Shown here in pieces: positions 34,186 to 42,081 of a stretch of 49,670 nt of DNA (its first letter is position 1; every line of letters begins with the position of its first letter). The stretch is taken from contig JBAWWY010000010.1 in assembly GCA_037144355.1 (NCBI GenBank), forward strand, positions 1 through 49,670. The letters are read 5' to 3'. The position numbers and the translations under genes were made by a program. The notes below the pieces were generated by a model. That model was not told the origin of the DNA. It was given only the letters and a program-made list of their open reading frames with translations, and ran no database searches. Source of the DNA: JBAWWY01 sp037144355. GTDB taxonomy: Bacteria > Bacillota > Clostridia > Peptostreptococcales > Anaerovoracaceae.

Positions 34186-34815
34186 ATGAAAGAGAATGAA
34201 AAAATATCAAGTGCGGTAATTAGAAGATTGCCAAGATATCGTAGGTATTTAGAGGACTTACTCAAAAAGAATGTAGACAGGATTTCTTCAAATGGTCTAA
34301 GTGAGCTTATGGGCTATACTGCTTCACAAATAAGACAGGATTTGAATAATTTTGGTGGGTTTGGGCAACAAGGGTACGGTTACAATATCAAAGAACTATA
34401 TAATCAAATGGGTATCATTCTTGGATTGGACAGGGAGTATAAAGTCATTATAGTAGGATCCGGGAATCTTGGACAGGCTATCGCAAATTACACCCATTAT
34501 TACAAGGAGGGTTTCAAGGTTTGCGCAATGTTTGATATTAATCCAAGATTGATTGGCCTTGTCATCAATGACATTGAAGTTATGGACTACCAGAATATTC
34601 AAGAATTCATGAAGAACAACAAAGTGGAATTGGGCATTATATGTACAAATAAGGAAAGCGCACAGGATGTAGCAGACAAGATAACAGAAGGCGGCGTCAG
34701 CGGAATCTGGAATTTTGCCCCCATGGACCTGGTCGTTAAGGAAGATGTGGCTCTGGAGAATGTTCATTTGAGCGACAGTTTGCATGCCTTGACATATCAT
34801 ATTAAGCACATTTAA
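34186..34815 (+). CDS. rex: Redox-sensing transcriptional repressor Rex
   Basis: Rex senses the NADH/NAD ratio and represses fermentation and respiration genes when NADH is low. The 209-residue length is standard. The N-terminal winged helix covers about residues 1-80 (AVIRRLPRYRRYLEDL, SASQIRQDL-type helix read here as TASQIRQDLNNFG). The Rossmann domain starts with VGSGNLGQAIANY and includes FDINPRLIG. A GGGATGG site precedes the ATG. It has its own promoter and a terminator after it. Confidence 0.97.
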   Translation: MKENEKISSAVIRRLPRYRRYLEDLLKKNVDRISSNGLSELMGYTASQIRQDLNNFGGFGQQGYGYNIKELYNQMGIILGLDREYKVIIVGSGNLGQAIANYTHYYKEGFKVCAMFDINPRLIGLVINDIEVMDYQNIQEFMKNNKVELGIICTNKESAQDVADKITEGGVSGIWNFAPMDLVVKEDVALENVHLSDSLHALTYHIKHI

Positions 34816-34878
34816 GTAATTTTGAAATTTGTGGAATCAAATAACAAGCCTGGTATTGAAATCAATTACATAAATAAA

Positions 34879-34904
34879 ATAACCGTTTCGAAAGAAACGG
34901 TTAT
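34879..34904. terminator. Bidirectional terminator between rex and ferredoxin
   Basis: A perfect 11-bp stem, ATAACCGTTTC (34879-34889) and GAAACGGTTAT (34894-34904), closed by a GAAA tetraloop. The convergent rex and ferredoxin genes share it, with an AT-rich tail on both sides. Confidence 0.85.
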
Positions 34905-34938
34905 CATTTAATTATCCATAAATGGTCTATTATCCAGT

Positions 34939-35109
34939 TTAAACTTCTACCGGAGAATCAACTGGGCATACATTGGCGCAAGCTCCACAGTCGATGCATT
35001 TATCAGCATCAATCACATATATTCCATCGCCTTCTGAGATTGCTTCAGTAGGGCATTCTGGTTCGCAAGCTCCGCAGCTGATACAAGTATCTTTAATTAT
35101 ATAAGCCAT
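34939..35109 (-). CDS. 2[4Fe-4S] ferredoxin
   Basis: The 56-residue electron carrier of the clostridial type has two C-x2-C-x2-C-x3-CP sets: CISCGACEPECP and CIDCGACANVCP, enough for two cubane clusters. It begins MAYIIKDTCISCG and ends DSPVEV. GGAGGTAAAA precedes the ATG, and a near-consensus promoter lies upstream on the same strand. It faces rex, whose regulator controls redox balance, but no direct regulatory site is evident. Confidence 0.97.
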   Translation of the reverse strand: MAYIIKDTCISCGACEPECPTEAISEGDGIYVIDADKCIDCGACANVCPVDSPVEV

Positions 35110-35152
35110 TAATTTTACCTCCTTTGTTTAATTTGATAAAAATCGTATGCTC

Positions 35153-35181
35153 ATTATAACAGATGAAAAAAAAGATAACAA
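35153..35181 (-). promoter_or_regulatory. Promoter of the ferredoxin gene
   Basis: On the minus strand, TTGTTA (35181-35176), 17 bases, perfect TATAAT (35158-35153), with an extended TG. A strong promoter is expected for a small, abundant ferredoxin. Confidence 0.82.
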
Positions 35182-35239
35182 TAAATTTTTAATTATAATA
35201 GTGGAAAAAGTTAAATTGCACAAAGAAAAACAGGTTTTA

Positions 35240-35248
35240 TGTTACAAT
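35240..35248 (+). promoter_or_regulatory. Possible extended -10 promoter
   Basis: TGTTACAAT (35240-35248) is an extended -10 element ahead of the gene at 35318. The best -35 candidate, TTGCAC at 35216, is 21 bases away, too far for a normal spacer, so the call rests on the extended -10. Confidence 0.45.
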
Positions 35249-35317
35249 GGTATTAATAATTAATCTTGTGGCTGCAAGCATAGAAGGTAAGCTTTATTAT
35301 AGGAAAAAGAGGTCTAT

Positions 35318-36118
35318 ATGAAAACTTTTGGTCTGGTTGGAAAAAGTGGAACAGGGAAAAGCTATCAGGCAATGAATGTATGCAAGGAAAAGGACATTGA
35401 CTACATTATAGATGACGGGCTTTTAATATCCAAAGGGATAATGTTGGAAGGGCTTTCAGCGAAAAGGCAGGATACAAAAGTTGGAGCCATAAAAGTAGCC
35501 TTGTTTACTGATGAAGAGCAAAAGGATCTTATACTAAAGAAATTAGAGGAAGTCAAACCTGAATCGATTCTAATTCTTGGGACTTCGGTGGGAATGATAA
35601 GAAGAATAGCTCATAGACTCCAGCTTCCGGATTTCAGCGAAATAATAAAGATTGAGGAAATTACCACGGAAAAAGAGATAGAGACAGCAATTAAGCAAAG
35701 GAACGATTTTGGCAAACATGTAATTCCGGTTCCAACAGTACAATTGAAAAAGCATTTTTCTGGATATTTTCTTGACCCTTTGAATATATTTCGGGGATGG
35801 GGCGGCATGCTTACTTTTACGGAAAAATCTATCGTAAGGCCTAGCTACAGCTATCTTGGGAAATATATTATTTTTGACAATGTAATTGGAGATATAGTTA
35901 ATTGCATAGTTGATGATTCTGATGGGATTTCATCGGCAAAGACCATAGTGAGAAAAGAAGAGACAGGTATTATCGTAATTGTTCAAACAACGTTCGAATT
36001 TGGCATATCGATTATCAATTTAGCAAAGGAATTCCAAAAAAATATTTACACAATGGTGGAAAACATGACTGCTTTCAATATTATTTCCGTAAACATCGAG
36101 GTAAAGGGGCTTAAGTAA
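35318..36118 (+). CDS. P-loop ATPase fused to an Asp23-like domain, function unknown
   Basis: I recognise parts but not a function. Residues 8-15 form a Walker A motif (GKSGTGKS) right at the N-terminus, followed by a small nucleotide-binding-type region to about residue 150 with ESILILGTSVG as a possible Walker B strand. From about residue 170 to the end (IVRPSYSYLGKYIIFDNVIG ... ENMTAFNIISVNIEVKGL) the sequence resembles the Asp23/Gls24 envelope-associated fold. No membrane segment or signal peptide is seen. AAAAGAGG precedes the ATG. The DNA glycosylase gene follows after three bases, so they are translated from one message. A kinase or stress-scaffold role would be a guess. Confidence 0.75.
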   Translation: MKTFGLVGKSGTGKSYQAMNVCKEKDIDYIIDDGLLISKGIMLEGLSAKRQDTKVGAIKVALFTDEEQKDLILKKLEEVKPESILILGTSVGMIRRIAHRLQLPDFSEIIKIEEITTEKEIETAIKQRNDFGKHVIPVPTVQLKKHFSGYFLDPLNIFRGWGGMLTFTEKSIVRPSYSYLGKYIIFDNVIGDIVNCIVDDSDGISSAKTIVRKEETGIIVIVQTTFEFGISIINLAKEFQKNIYTMVENMTAFNIISVNIEVKGLK

Positions 36119-36121
36119 TTT

Positions 36122-37009
36122 ATGACTTACCAGCTAGAATGCTCAATCAAGGATAATAAAATCAGGTTAAGGGAAATGGAAGATTTCAATCTGCTGCAAA
36201 CAATAGAATGCGGGCAGTGTTTCAGGTGGAACAGAGAGGTTAATGGATCTTACACGATTCAAGCTTTTACAAAAGCTATCAATGTATCACAGGAAAACAA
36301 TGAAATTGTTATTACAAATTCCAGCTTGAGTGAATTCGAAGAAATTTGGATAAAATATTTTGACATTCAAAGGGATTACGGCGAAATTAAAAAAATACTT
36401 GCTGAAAATGATCCCATAATGGGAAAAGCCATATCTTTCGGTGAGGGAATAAGACTCCTAAACCAGGATGAATGGGAAACCCTGGTTTCATTTCTAATAT
36501 CACAAAATTCCAACATACCCAGAATAAAAGGCACAATTAAATCATTATGTGAAAATTTTGGTTATTCTTTTACCGCACTTGGAAATCAAATGTTTTTTAC
36601 ATTTCCAACTCCATTGGAGATAGCGTCCTGTGATGATTCACAAATGGATGTTTGCAAGCTGGGGTATAGGAAAAGCTATATTTCTGAAACTGCAAAAGCA
36701 ATAGCCAATGACCATGGGAAAAGACTTTACAACTTGAAAAATGGAAACTATGAAGCAGCATTGAAATATCTTCTTGAGCTTCCTGGGGTAGGGCCAAAGG
36801 TGGCTAATTGCACCATGCTTTTCTCCATGGAAAAATATGAAAGCTTCCCCATAGATGTATGGGTAAAAAGAGTCATGGGGAGACTCTATGGCCTGGATGA
36901 AAAGGACCTCAAGGGGATCGAACAATTTGCGGCTGAAAAATTCGGCAAGTATGGTGGTTTCGCCCAGCAATACCTATTCTATTATATCCGTGAGAACAAG
37001 CTCATCTAA
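36122..37009 (+). CDS. 8-oxoguanine DNA glycosylase (OGG1-type)
   Basis: Base-excision repair enzyme of the HhH-GPD superfamily that removes 8-oxoguanine and cuts the strand by beta-elimination. The N-terminal OGG domain (TIECGQCFRWNREVNGSYTI) distinguishes it from EndoIII and MutY. The helix-hairpin-helix LPGVGPKVANC carries the catalytic Lys226, and Asp245 in FPIDVWVKRVM completes the active site. At 295 residues it matches the clostridial OGG1 group. No Cys-based iron-sulphur loop is present at the C-terminus, as expected for OGG. Confidence 0.92.
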   Translation: MTYQLECSIKDNKIRLREMEDFNLLQTIECGQCFRWNREVNGSYTIQAFTKAINVSQENNEIVITNSSLSEFEEIWIKYFDIQRDYGEIKKILAENDPIMGKAISFGEGIRLLNQDEWETLVSFLISQNSNIPRIKGTIKSLCENFGYSFTALGNQMFFTFPTPLEIASCDDSQMDVCKLGYRKSYISETAKAIANDHGKRLYNLKNGNYEAALKYLLELPGVGPKVANCTMLFSMEKYESFPIDVWVKRVMGRLYGLDEKDLKGIEQFAAEKFGKYGGFAQQYLFYYIRENKLI

Positions 37010-37064
37010 TTTTGAAATTAAAATAAATAGCATGCCGATGGGCATGTAAAGGGAAGAGGATTAA

Positions 37065-37748
37065 ATGCTAGGACCGATTGTAAATGCAATAACAATAATA
37101 ATATGCGCACTTGTGGGAACTTTTCTGATCAAGAACATTCCTGAGAGGTTTGATGAGATCATTCGAAAAGGAATAGGGATATGCCTTCTGTATATGGGAA
37201 TCAAGGGAGCTATGGAAAATCAAAGAGTAATGCTCCTGATTTTAAGTATTGTAATTGGCAGCATCATCGGGGAGATGATAGACTTTGACAAAGGAATGAA
37301 CAAAATAGGAGAATGGGCGGAAAGCAAAATTGGCCTATCCCAAGGGAAGTTTTCCAAGGGTTTCGTAATGGCAAGTCTGCTTTTTTGTACGGGTTCCATG
37401 GCAATAGTCGGTTCTTTGAACAGCGGACTTTCCGGCAATTATGAGATGCTGTTTGCAAAATCCATTCTGGATGGAGTGATTTCCATTGTGTTTGGTTCAA
37501 CTTTAGGCATAGGAGTGGCTTTTTCAGCAGTTCCAGTTTTTCTTTATGAAGGAATAATGACACTTGGAGCTTCCTTCGTAAAAGACTGGTTGACCCCTGA
37601 AATAATAAGAGAGATGTCCGCGGTGGGAAGCCTGCTTATATGCGCCCTTGGACTGAATTTTCTTGAGATAAGACAAATAAAAGTTGCGAATATGATTCCA
37701 GCGATTTTTATTCCATGGATATATATTGGAATTACATCCATGTTTTAG
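37065..37748 (+). CDS. DUF554 family membrane protein
   Basis: Integral membrane protein of 227 residues with about six or seven hydrophobic helices. Landmarks are the first helix MLGPIVNAITIIICALVG, the IGEMIDFDKG loop and the FCTGSMAIVGSLNSGLSGN segment. The function is unknown; transport is often supposed but I see no proof. GGGAAGAGG precedes the ATG. A terminator follows the gene. Confidence 0.88.
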   Translation: MLGPIVNAITIIICALVGTFLIKNIPERFDEIIRKGIGICLLYMGIKGAMENQRVMLLILSIVIGSIIGEMIDFDKGMNKIGEWAESKIGLSQGKFSKGFVMASLLFCTGSMAIVGSLNSGLSGNYEMLFAKSILDGVISIVFGSTLGIGVAFSAVPVFLYEGIMTLGASFVKDWLTPEIIREMSAVGSLLICALGLNFLEIRQIKVANMIPAIFIPWIYIGITSMF

Positions 37749-37779
37749 AGATAATCACAACTAAGTTTTTATTGAATTG

Positions 37780-37824
37780 GCAAAAGTCCCAGAATTTTGT
37801 GTTTTGTGGAATTTTTGCTTTTTT
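37780..37824 (+). terminator. Intrinsic terminator after the DUF554 gene
   Basis: A 12-bp imperfect stem, GCAAAAGTCCCA (37780-37791) with TGGAATTTTTGC (37807-37818), is followed by six T. It isolates groESL from the upstream genes. Confidence 0.75.
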
Positions 37825-37941
37825 AGTCGATAAAATACTGGAAATAGTCTGTTTGCTATTGAATTTAGTCAAAATAATGTTAAAATAGTCCGAGAGTCGG
37901 TACAATTTAGTAAATTATTGTAAATGGCAGTGAAAAATATA

Positions 37942-37970
37942 TTGACAAGAAGGCCGGTTTATATTAGATT
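37942..37970 (+). promoter_or_regulatory. Sigma-A promoter of groESL
   Basis: A perfect TTGACA (37942-37947), 17-base spacer, TAGATT (37965-37970). Transcription should begin close to the CIRCE operator. Between 37825 and 37941 I see only AT-rich sequence. Confidence 0.85.
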
Positions 37971-37974
37971 ATAT

Positions 37975-38001
37975 TTAGCACTCTGTTAAGATGAGTGCTA
38001 A
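37975..38001 (+). promoter_or_regulatory. CIRCE operator (HrcA binding site)
   Basis: TTAGCACTC (37975-37983), nine bases, GAGTGCTAA (37993-38001): the full consensus inverted repeat. HrcA bound here blocks groESL until heat or misfolding stress titrates GroEL. hrcA itself is not in the window. Confidence 0.98.
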
Positions 38002-38049
38002 CAAAAGGTTAACAATTAATTTACATAAGAGAGAGAAAGGAGATTGAAA

Positions 38050-38334
38050 ATGAATATCAAACCATTGGGTGACAAAGTAGTTATCAAGAGACTTGAAGCA
38101 GAGGAAAAAACAAAAAGTGGAATAGTTCTTCCAAACCAGGCAAAGGAACAGCCACAACTTGCAAAGATCATGGCAGTTGGACCAGGGGGACTTGTAGACG
38201 GTAAAGAAATCAAGATGGAAGTCAAAGTAGGAGATACAGTGATTTTCTCAAAATATTCTGGAACAGACATAAAATATGACGGTGAAGAATATACAATTGT
38301 ATCGCAAAAAGATATTTTGGCAGTAGTTAAATAA
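38050..38334 (+). CDS. groES: Co-chaperonin GroES
   Basis: The 94-residue lid of the GroEL folding chamber. The N-terminal MNIKPLGDKVVIKR, the mobile loop EKTKSGIVLPNQAKE and the GDTVIFSKYSGTDIKYDGEEY ending-type segments (split here as GDTVIFSKYSG and YDGEEYTIV) are typical. AAAGGAG lies seven bases before the ATG at 38050; a TTG two codons earlier is in frame but less likely. groEL starts 22 bases downstream. Confidence 0.98.
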   Translation: MNIKPLGDKVVIKRLEAEEKTKSGIVLPNQAKEQPQLAKIMAVGPGGLVDGKEIKMEVKVGDTVIFSKYSGTDIKYDGEEYTIVSQKDILAVVK

Positions 38335-38356
38335 GAAGAATTAAGGAGGTAATAAA

Positions 38357-39988
38357 ATGGCAAAAGAAATCATATTTGGCGAAGAGGCCAGAAGAAGACT
38401 GGAAGCAGGTGTCAACAAACTTGCTGATACCGTTAAGATAACATTGGGACCAAAGGGCAGAAACGTATTACTGGAAAAGAAATTCGGTTCTCCACTTATT
38501 ACTAATGATGGAGTTACAATAGCTAGGGAAATCGAGTTGGACGATCCATTTGAAAACATGGGAGCACAACTTGTTAAAGAAGTGGCAACAAAAACAAATG
38601 ATGTTGCTGGAGATGGAACAACGACCGCCACATTGCTGGCACAGATAATAATTAAAGAAGGACATAGAAATGTTGCCGCAGGCGCCAATCCAATGATATT
38701 GAAAAAAGGTATCCAGGGTGCAGTGGAAATTGCCGTGGCAGAGATAAAAAGCATTTCCAAATCAGTTGAAGGAAAAGAAAACATTGCGCAGGTTGCATCA
38801 ATTTCTGCCAGCGACGATGAAATAGGAAACCTTATTGCCGAAGCAATGGAAAAAGTCGGCAAGGACGGAGTTATAACTGTTGAAGAATCCAAATCAATGG
38901 GGACAACGCTGGAGGTTGTAGAAGGAATGCAGTTTGACAGAGGATACCTGTCAGCATATATGGTAACTGATGCAGAAAAAATGGAAGCAGTTGTACAAAA
39001 CCCATATATCCTTATTACTGACAAAAAAATCTCAAACATACAGGAAATTCTCCCAGTGCTTGAACAGATAGTTCAACAGGGAAGAAAGCTTATAATCATC
39101 GCTGAAGATGTTGAAGGCGAAGCTTTAGCAACAATTGTTGTGAACAAGCTTAGAGGTACTTTTGATTGCGTTGCTGTAAAAGCGCCAGGTTTTGGAGACA
39201 GAAGAAAAGCCATGCTTCAAGATATAGCAATACTAACAGGTGGACAAGTGATTTCAGAAGAACTTGGACTAGACTTGAAAGAGGCTACAGTTGATATGCT
39301 TGGTACTGCAAGCACAGTTAAAGTCAACAAGGAAAACACTGTGATTGTAAATGGCGCAGGAGATATAAAAAACATAGAATCAAGAATCCACCAAATCAAG
39401 ACTCAGATAGAAGAAACTACATCTGATTTCGATAGGGAAAAACTTCAAGAAAGACTTGCAAAGCTTTCTGGTGGAGTTGCAGTTATTCAAGTAGGAGCTG
39501 CAACTGAAACCGAACTTAAGGAAAGAAAACTAAGAATTGAAGACGCTCTAAATGCAACAAGAGCTGCTGTTGAAGAAGGAATAGTCCCAGGAGGCGGAGT
39601 TGCATTTGTAAATGTTATTCCAGCTGTAAGCAAATATGTAAAAACTTTGAGCGGAGATTTGAAAACTGGCGCTGCCATAATAATGAGAGCATTGGAAGAA
39701 CCGCTTAGACAGATTGCAATCAATGCAGGCCACGAAGGTGCGGTTGTTGTAGCAAAAGTCAAAAACAGCAAACCTGGTTTTGGATTCAATGCGGCAAATG
39801 AAACATATGTTGATATGTTGGTTGCCGGAATCGTAGACCCAACCAAGGTTACAAGATCAGCACTTCAAAATGCAGCTTCAGCATCTGCAATGCTTCTAAC
39901 TACAGAAGCCGGTGTTGTTGAAATCAAAAAAGACGAACCAGCTGGTGGAATGCCAGGAGGCATGGGCGGCGGAATGGGAATGATGTAA
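38357..39988 (+). CDS. groEL: Chaperonin GroEL
   Basis: The 543-residue subunit of the double-ring chaperonin. The ATP site shows LGPKGRNVLLEKKFG and GDGTTTATLLA. The apical domain follows in the middle, and the protein ends with the flexible GGMPGGMGGGMGMM tail. AAGGAGG precedes the ATG. It forms a two-gene operon with groES, closed by a strong terminator at 40025. Confidence 0.98.
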   Translation: MAKEIIFGEEARRRLEAGVNKLADTVKITLGPKGRNVLLEKKFGSPLITNDGVTIAREIELDDPFENMGAQLVKEVATKTNDVAGDGTTTATLLAQIIIKEGHRNVAAGANPMILKKGIQGAVEIAVAEIKSISKSVEGKENIAQVASISASDDEIGNLIAEAMEKVGKDGVITVEESKSMGTTLEVVEGMQFDRGYLSAYMVTDAEKMEAVVQNPYILITDKKISNIQEILPVLEQIVQQGRKLIIIAEDVEGEALATIVVNKLRGTFDCVAVKAPGFGDRRKAMLQDIAILTGGQVISEELGLDLKEATVDMLGTASTVKVNKENTVIVNGAGDIKNIESRIHQIKTQIEETTSDFDREKLQERLAKLSGGVAVIQVGAATETELKERKLRIEDALNATRAAVEEGIVPGGGVAFVNVIPAVSKYVKTLSGDLKTGAAIIMRALEEPLRQIAINAGHEGAVVVAKVKNSKPGFGFNAANETYVDMLVAGIVDPTKVTRSALQNAASASAMLLTTEAGVVEIKKDEPAGGMPGGMGGGMGMM

Positions 39989-40024
39989 CCCAAGCCTCAA
40001 ATTAAACCATCGAATCAAAATTCT

Positions 40025-40060
40025 AAACGGCCAATTTTTTATTGGCCGTTTTTTTCTTTT
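40025..40060 (+). terminator. Intrinsic terminator of groESL
   Basis: A perfect 11-bp stem, AAACGGCCAAT (40025-40035) with ATTGGCCGTTT (40041-40051), followed by a long T tract. Confidence 0.95.
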
Positions 40061-40116
40061 GAAATGTAAAAGTAACAATATTGGAACACCATTTAAAGTT
40101 TGGGATAGGGAGTTTG

Positions 40117-40125
40117 TGTTATAAT
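40117..40125 (+). promoter_or_regulatory. Extended -10 promoter of the DUF4153 gene
   Basis: TGTTATAAT (40117-40125) combines an extended TG with a perfect TATAAT. No good -35 is visible. It gives a leader of about 75 bases before the ATG at 40208. Confidence 0.65.
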
Positions 40126-40207
40126 CATAAGGTAAGACTAAATAATCCATATGAAAATAAAAATTTAGTTATGATTTTACTGTGATATATAATTTTGGAG
40201 GATTAAT

Positions 40208-42007
40208 ATGAAGCGAATAAAAGAAATATTCAAGGTGATGATTAAAGGGATGTCAGTTGCAGCCCTTAGATTCCCTCTTACGGTGCTCAGCCTTCTGGCC
40301 GCAGCCTCGTTGATATGTATGGAAATTTACAAGGGGGGCGCTCCAGGTCTATTAACACAAAAGATTATTGTAACACTTATTGTGTCATCCGTCCTTGGGA
40401 TGTGCGCGCAGTTTTCCTGGGAAAGGTTTGAAAAACTAAGCAAATATAGATTAGCCATCCATGGGGGATCTTTGCTTCTTGCAATTGGTTACTTCCTTAT
40501 AGTTTGGCCAGCGCCTGAACTAACAGCCGAAATAGGCATAAGAACGGCAATTGCTGTATTTGCCTTGATATGTGCTGTCTTGTTCATTCCAACTATAGCT
40601 AAAAAAAGCGACTTGTCAGCTGATTTCAACCAGGTAGCCTTGGTACATTTCAAATCTGCATTTACGTCAGTGCTTTTTTCTGGAGTTCTTTCTGGAGGGC
40701 TTGCAGCAATAATAGCTGCGGTTGATATTCTGCTTTTCAAAGTAAATACGAATGCGTATGCGTATATGTTTACAATCGTATGGGTATTATTCGCTACAAT
40801 ATATTACCTCTCATTGCTTCCAAACTTCAATAAATTTGGAGAAGAGGGCAATGTGAAGTTGGAAAAGGCCATCTCATATCCAAAATTCTTGGAAATATTG
40901 ATTTCATACATTGCCATACCTTTGATTAGCGCCTATACACTTGTGCTGGTTGCCTATTTCATAAAAATACTTGTTACGTTTAATTGGCCAAATGGCCAAG
41001 TAGCAATTATGGTGTTATTTTATTCTGCAATAGGACTTGTAGTATTTGTTCTTTCTAGCTCAATAGAAAATAAGTTCAATATTTTCTATAGGATGACATT
41101 CCCCAAGATCCTCATACCTATTGTTGTAATGCAACTGGTCTCGGTATTTATAAGAATAAATGAATACGGAATTACTGAATCCAGATATTATGTGGTGCTT
41201 TTCGGTATATTCTCGATAATCATTGCAGTAATTTTAAGCATCTGGCCTATTAAAAGAAACAAATTCATTGCAATAATAGCAGCCATATTGGCATTGATTT
41301 CCATAATACCTCCAATTGACGCATTTACAATATCGAGGAACAGTCAAATTTCCAGAGTGGAAATAATGCTGCAAGACCAGGGAATACTGAAAGACCAGAA
41401 GCTTTATCCAAAAGCAGATGTTCCAAAACAAACCAAGGCTGAAGTTACAAGTATTCTTTCATATTTGGATAATAGAAGCTCGTTAAAGTACATAACATGG
41501 CTGCCAAAAGACTTTAAACTCTATGAAAATATGGAAAAGACAATAGGATTCCCACCGGAATACAACAATGTGAATCCTGATGGAACGCAATATATATACC
41601 TTACAGTAGACAATCAAAAGCCTATGGACATCACTGGGTTTGACAGGATTTCAACCATGTATTCGGGAAGGTTCGACAAGACTACTCCGGATGTGGTGTT
41701 TAATATAAGAGGGATAGATTATAGTCTTGGTTTTTCAAGAATAAACAGCAATGAAAGCCTGATCAATTTGAAAGACGCCAAAGGAACAACCCTGATTTCA
41801 ATGAATTTATATGAAAAGGTAAAGACTTTGCTTGACTCGAATACAGCTTCGAAAAATATGATTGCCCCAGAGTTAATGACCTTCGATTCTGAAAAAAATG
41901 GCTACAAGATGAGAGTTGTTTTCCAGAATATAAATGGCACATTGACAACGGGAACAGATGCTGGGTTTGATTACAGCATAACTTTATTGGTAGCAACTCC
42001 TAATTAG
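40208..42007 (+). CDS. DUF4153 domain membrane protein
   Basis: The 599-residue protein has about twelve hydrophobic helices in its first 390 residues, including FLIVWPAPELT and the region ADFNQVALVHFKSAFTSVLF that I associate with DUF4153. The last 200 residues (from ISRNSQISRVEIMLQ) are hydrophilic and probably form an outside or cytoplasmic domain with beta-rich sequence. The function is unknown. TTGGAGG precedes the ATG. It has its own promoter and terminator, so it is a single-gene unit inserted after groESL. Confidence 0.8.
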   Translation: MKRIKEIFKVMIKGMSVAALRFPLTVLSLLAAASLICMEIYKGGAPGLLTQKIIVTLIVSSVLGMCAQFSWERFEKLSKYRLAIHGGSLLLAIGYFLIVWPAPELTAEIGIRTAIAVFALICAVLFIPTIAKKSDLSADFNQVALVHFKSAFTSVLFSGVLSGGLAAIIAAVDILLFKVNTNAYAYMFTIVWVLFATIYYLSLLPNFNKFGEEGNVKLEKAISYPKFLEILISYIAIPLISAYTLVLVAYFIKILVTFNWPNGQVAIMVLFYSAIGLVVFVLSSSIENKFNIFYRMTFPKILIPIVVMQLVSVFIRINEYGITESRYYVVLFGIFSIIIAVILSIWPIKRNKFIAIIAAILALISIIPPIDAFTISRNSQISRVEIMLQDQGILKDQKLYPKADVPKQTKAEVTSILSYLDNRSSLKYITWLPKDFKLYENMEKTIGFPPEYNNVNPDGTQYIYLTVDNQKPMDITGFDRISTMYSGRFDKTTPDVVFNIRGIDYSLGFSRINSNESLINLKDAKGTTLISMNLYEKVKTLLDSNTASKNMIAPELMTFDSEKNGYKMRVVFQNINGTLTTGTDAGFDYSITLLVATPN

Positions 42008-42019
42008 AAAACACAATTT

Positions 42020-42064
42020 AAAAAGGTTCTACGAATTACTTAGAATTCATAGAACCTTTTTTAT
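42020..42064. terminator. Bidirectional terminator
   Basis: AAAAAGGTTCTA (42020-42031) pairs with TAGAACCTTTTT (42050-42061), with an inner GAATT/AATTC stem. A and T runs flank both sides, serving the convergent DUF4153 and diguanylate cyclase genes. Confidence 0.88.
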
Positions 42065-42081
42065 TTAAATCAATCTATTGC

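Noticed and set aside
37995..38017. Possible Rex operator half-sites (TTAACAA) near groES
   Set aside because: Only one half-site is present; the region is fully explained by CIRCE and the leader.
38341..39039. 232-codon minus-strand open frame opposite groEL
   Set aside because: Composition is that of an antisense shadow; groEL is unambiguous here.
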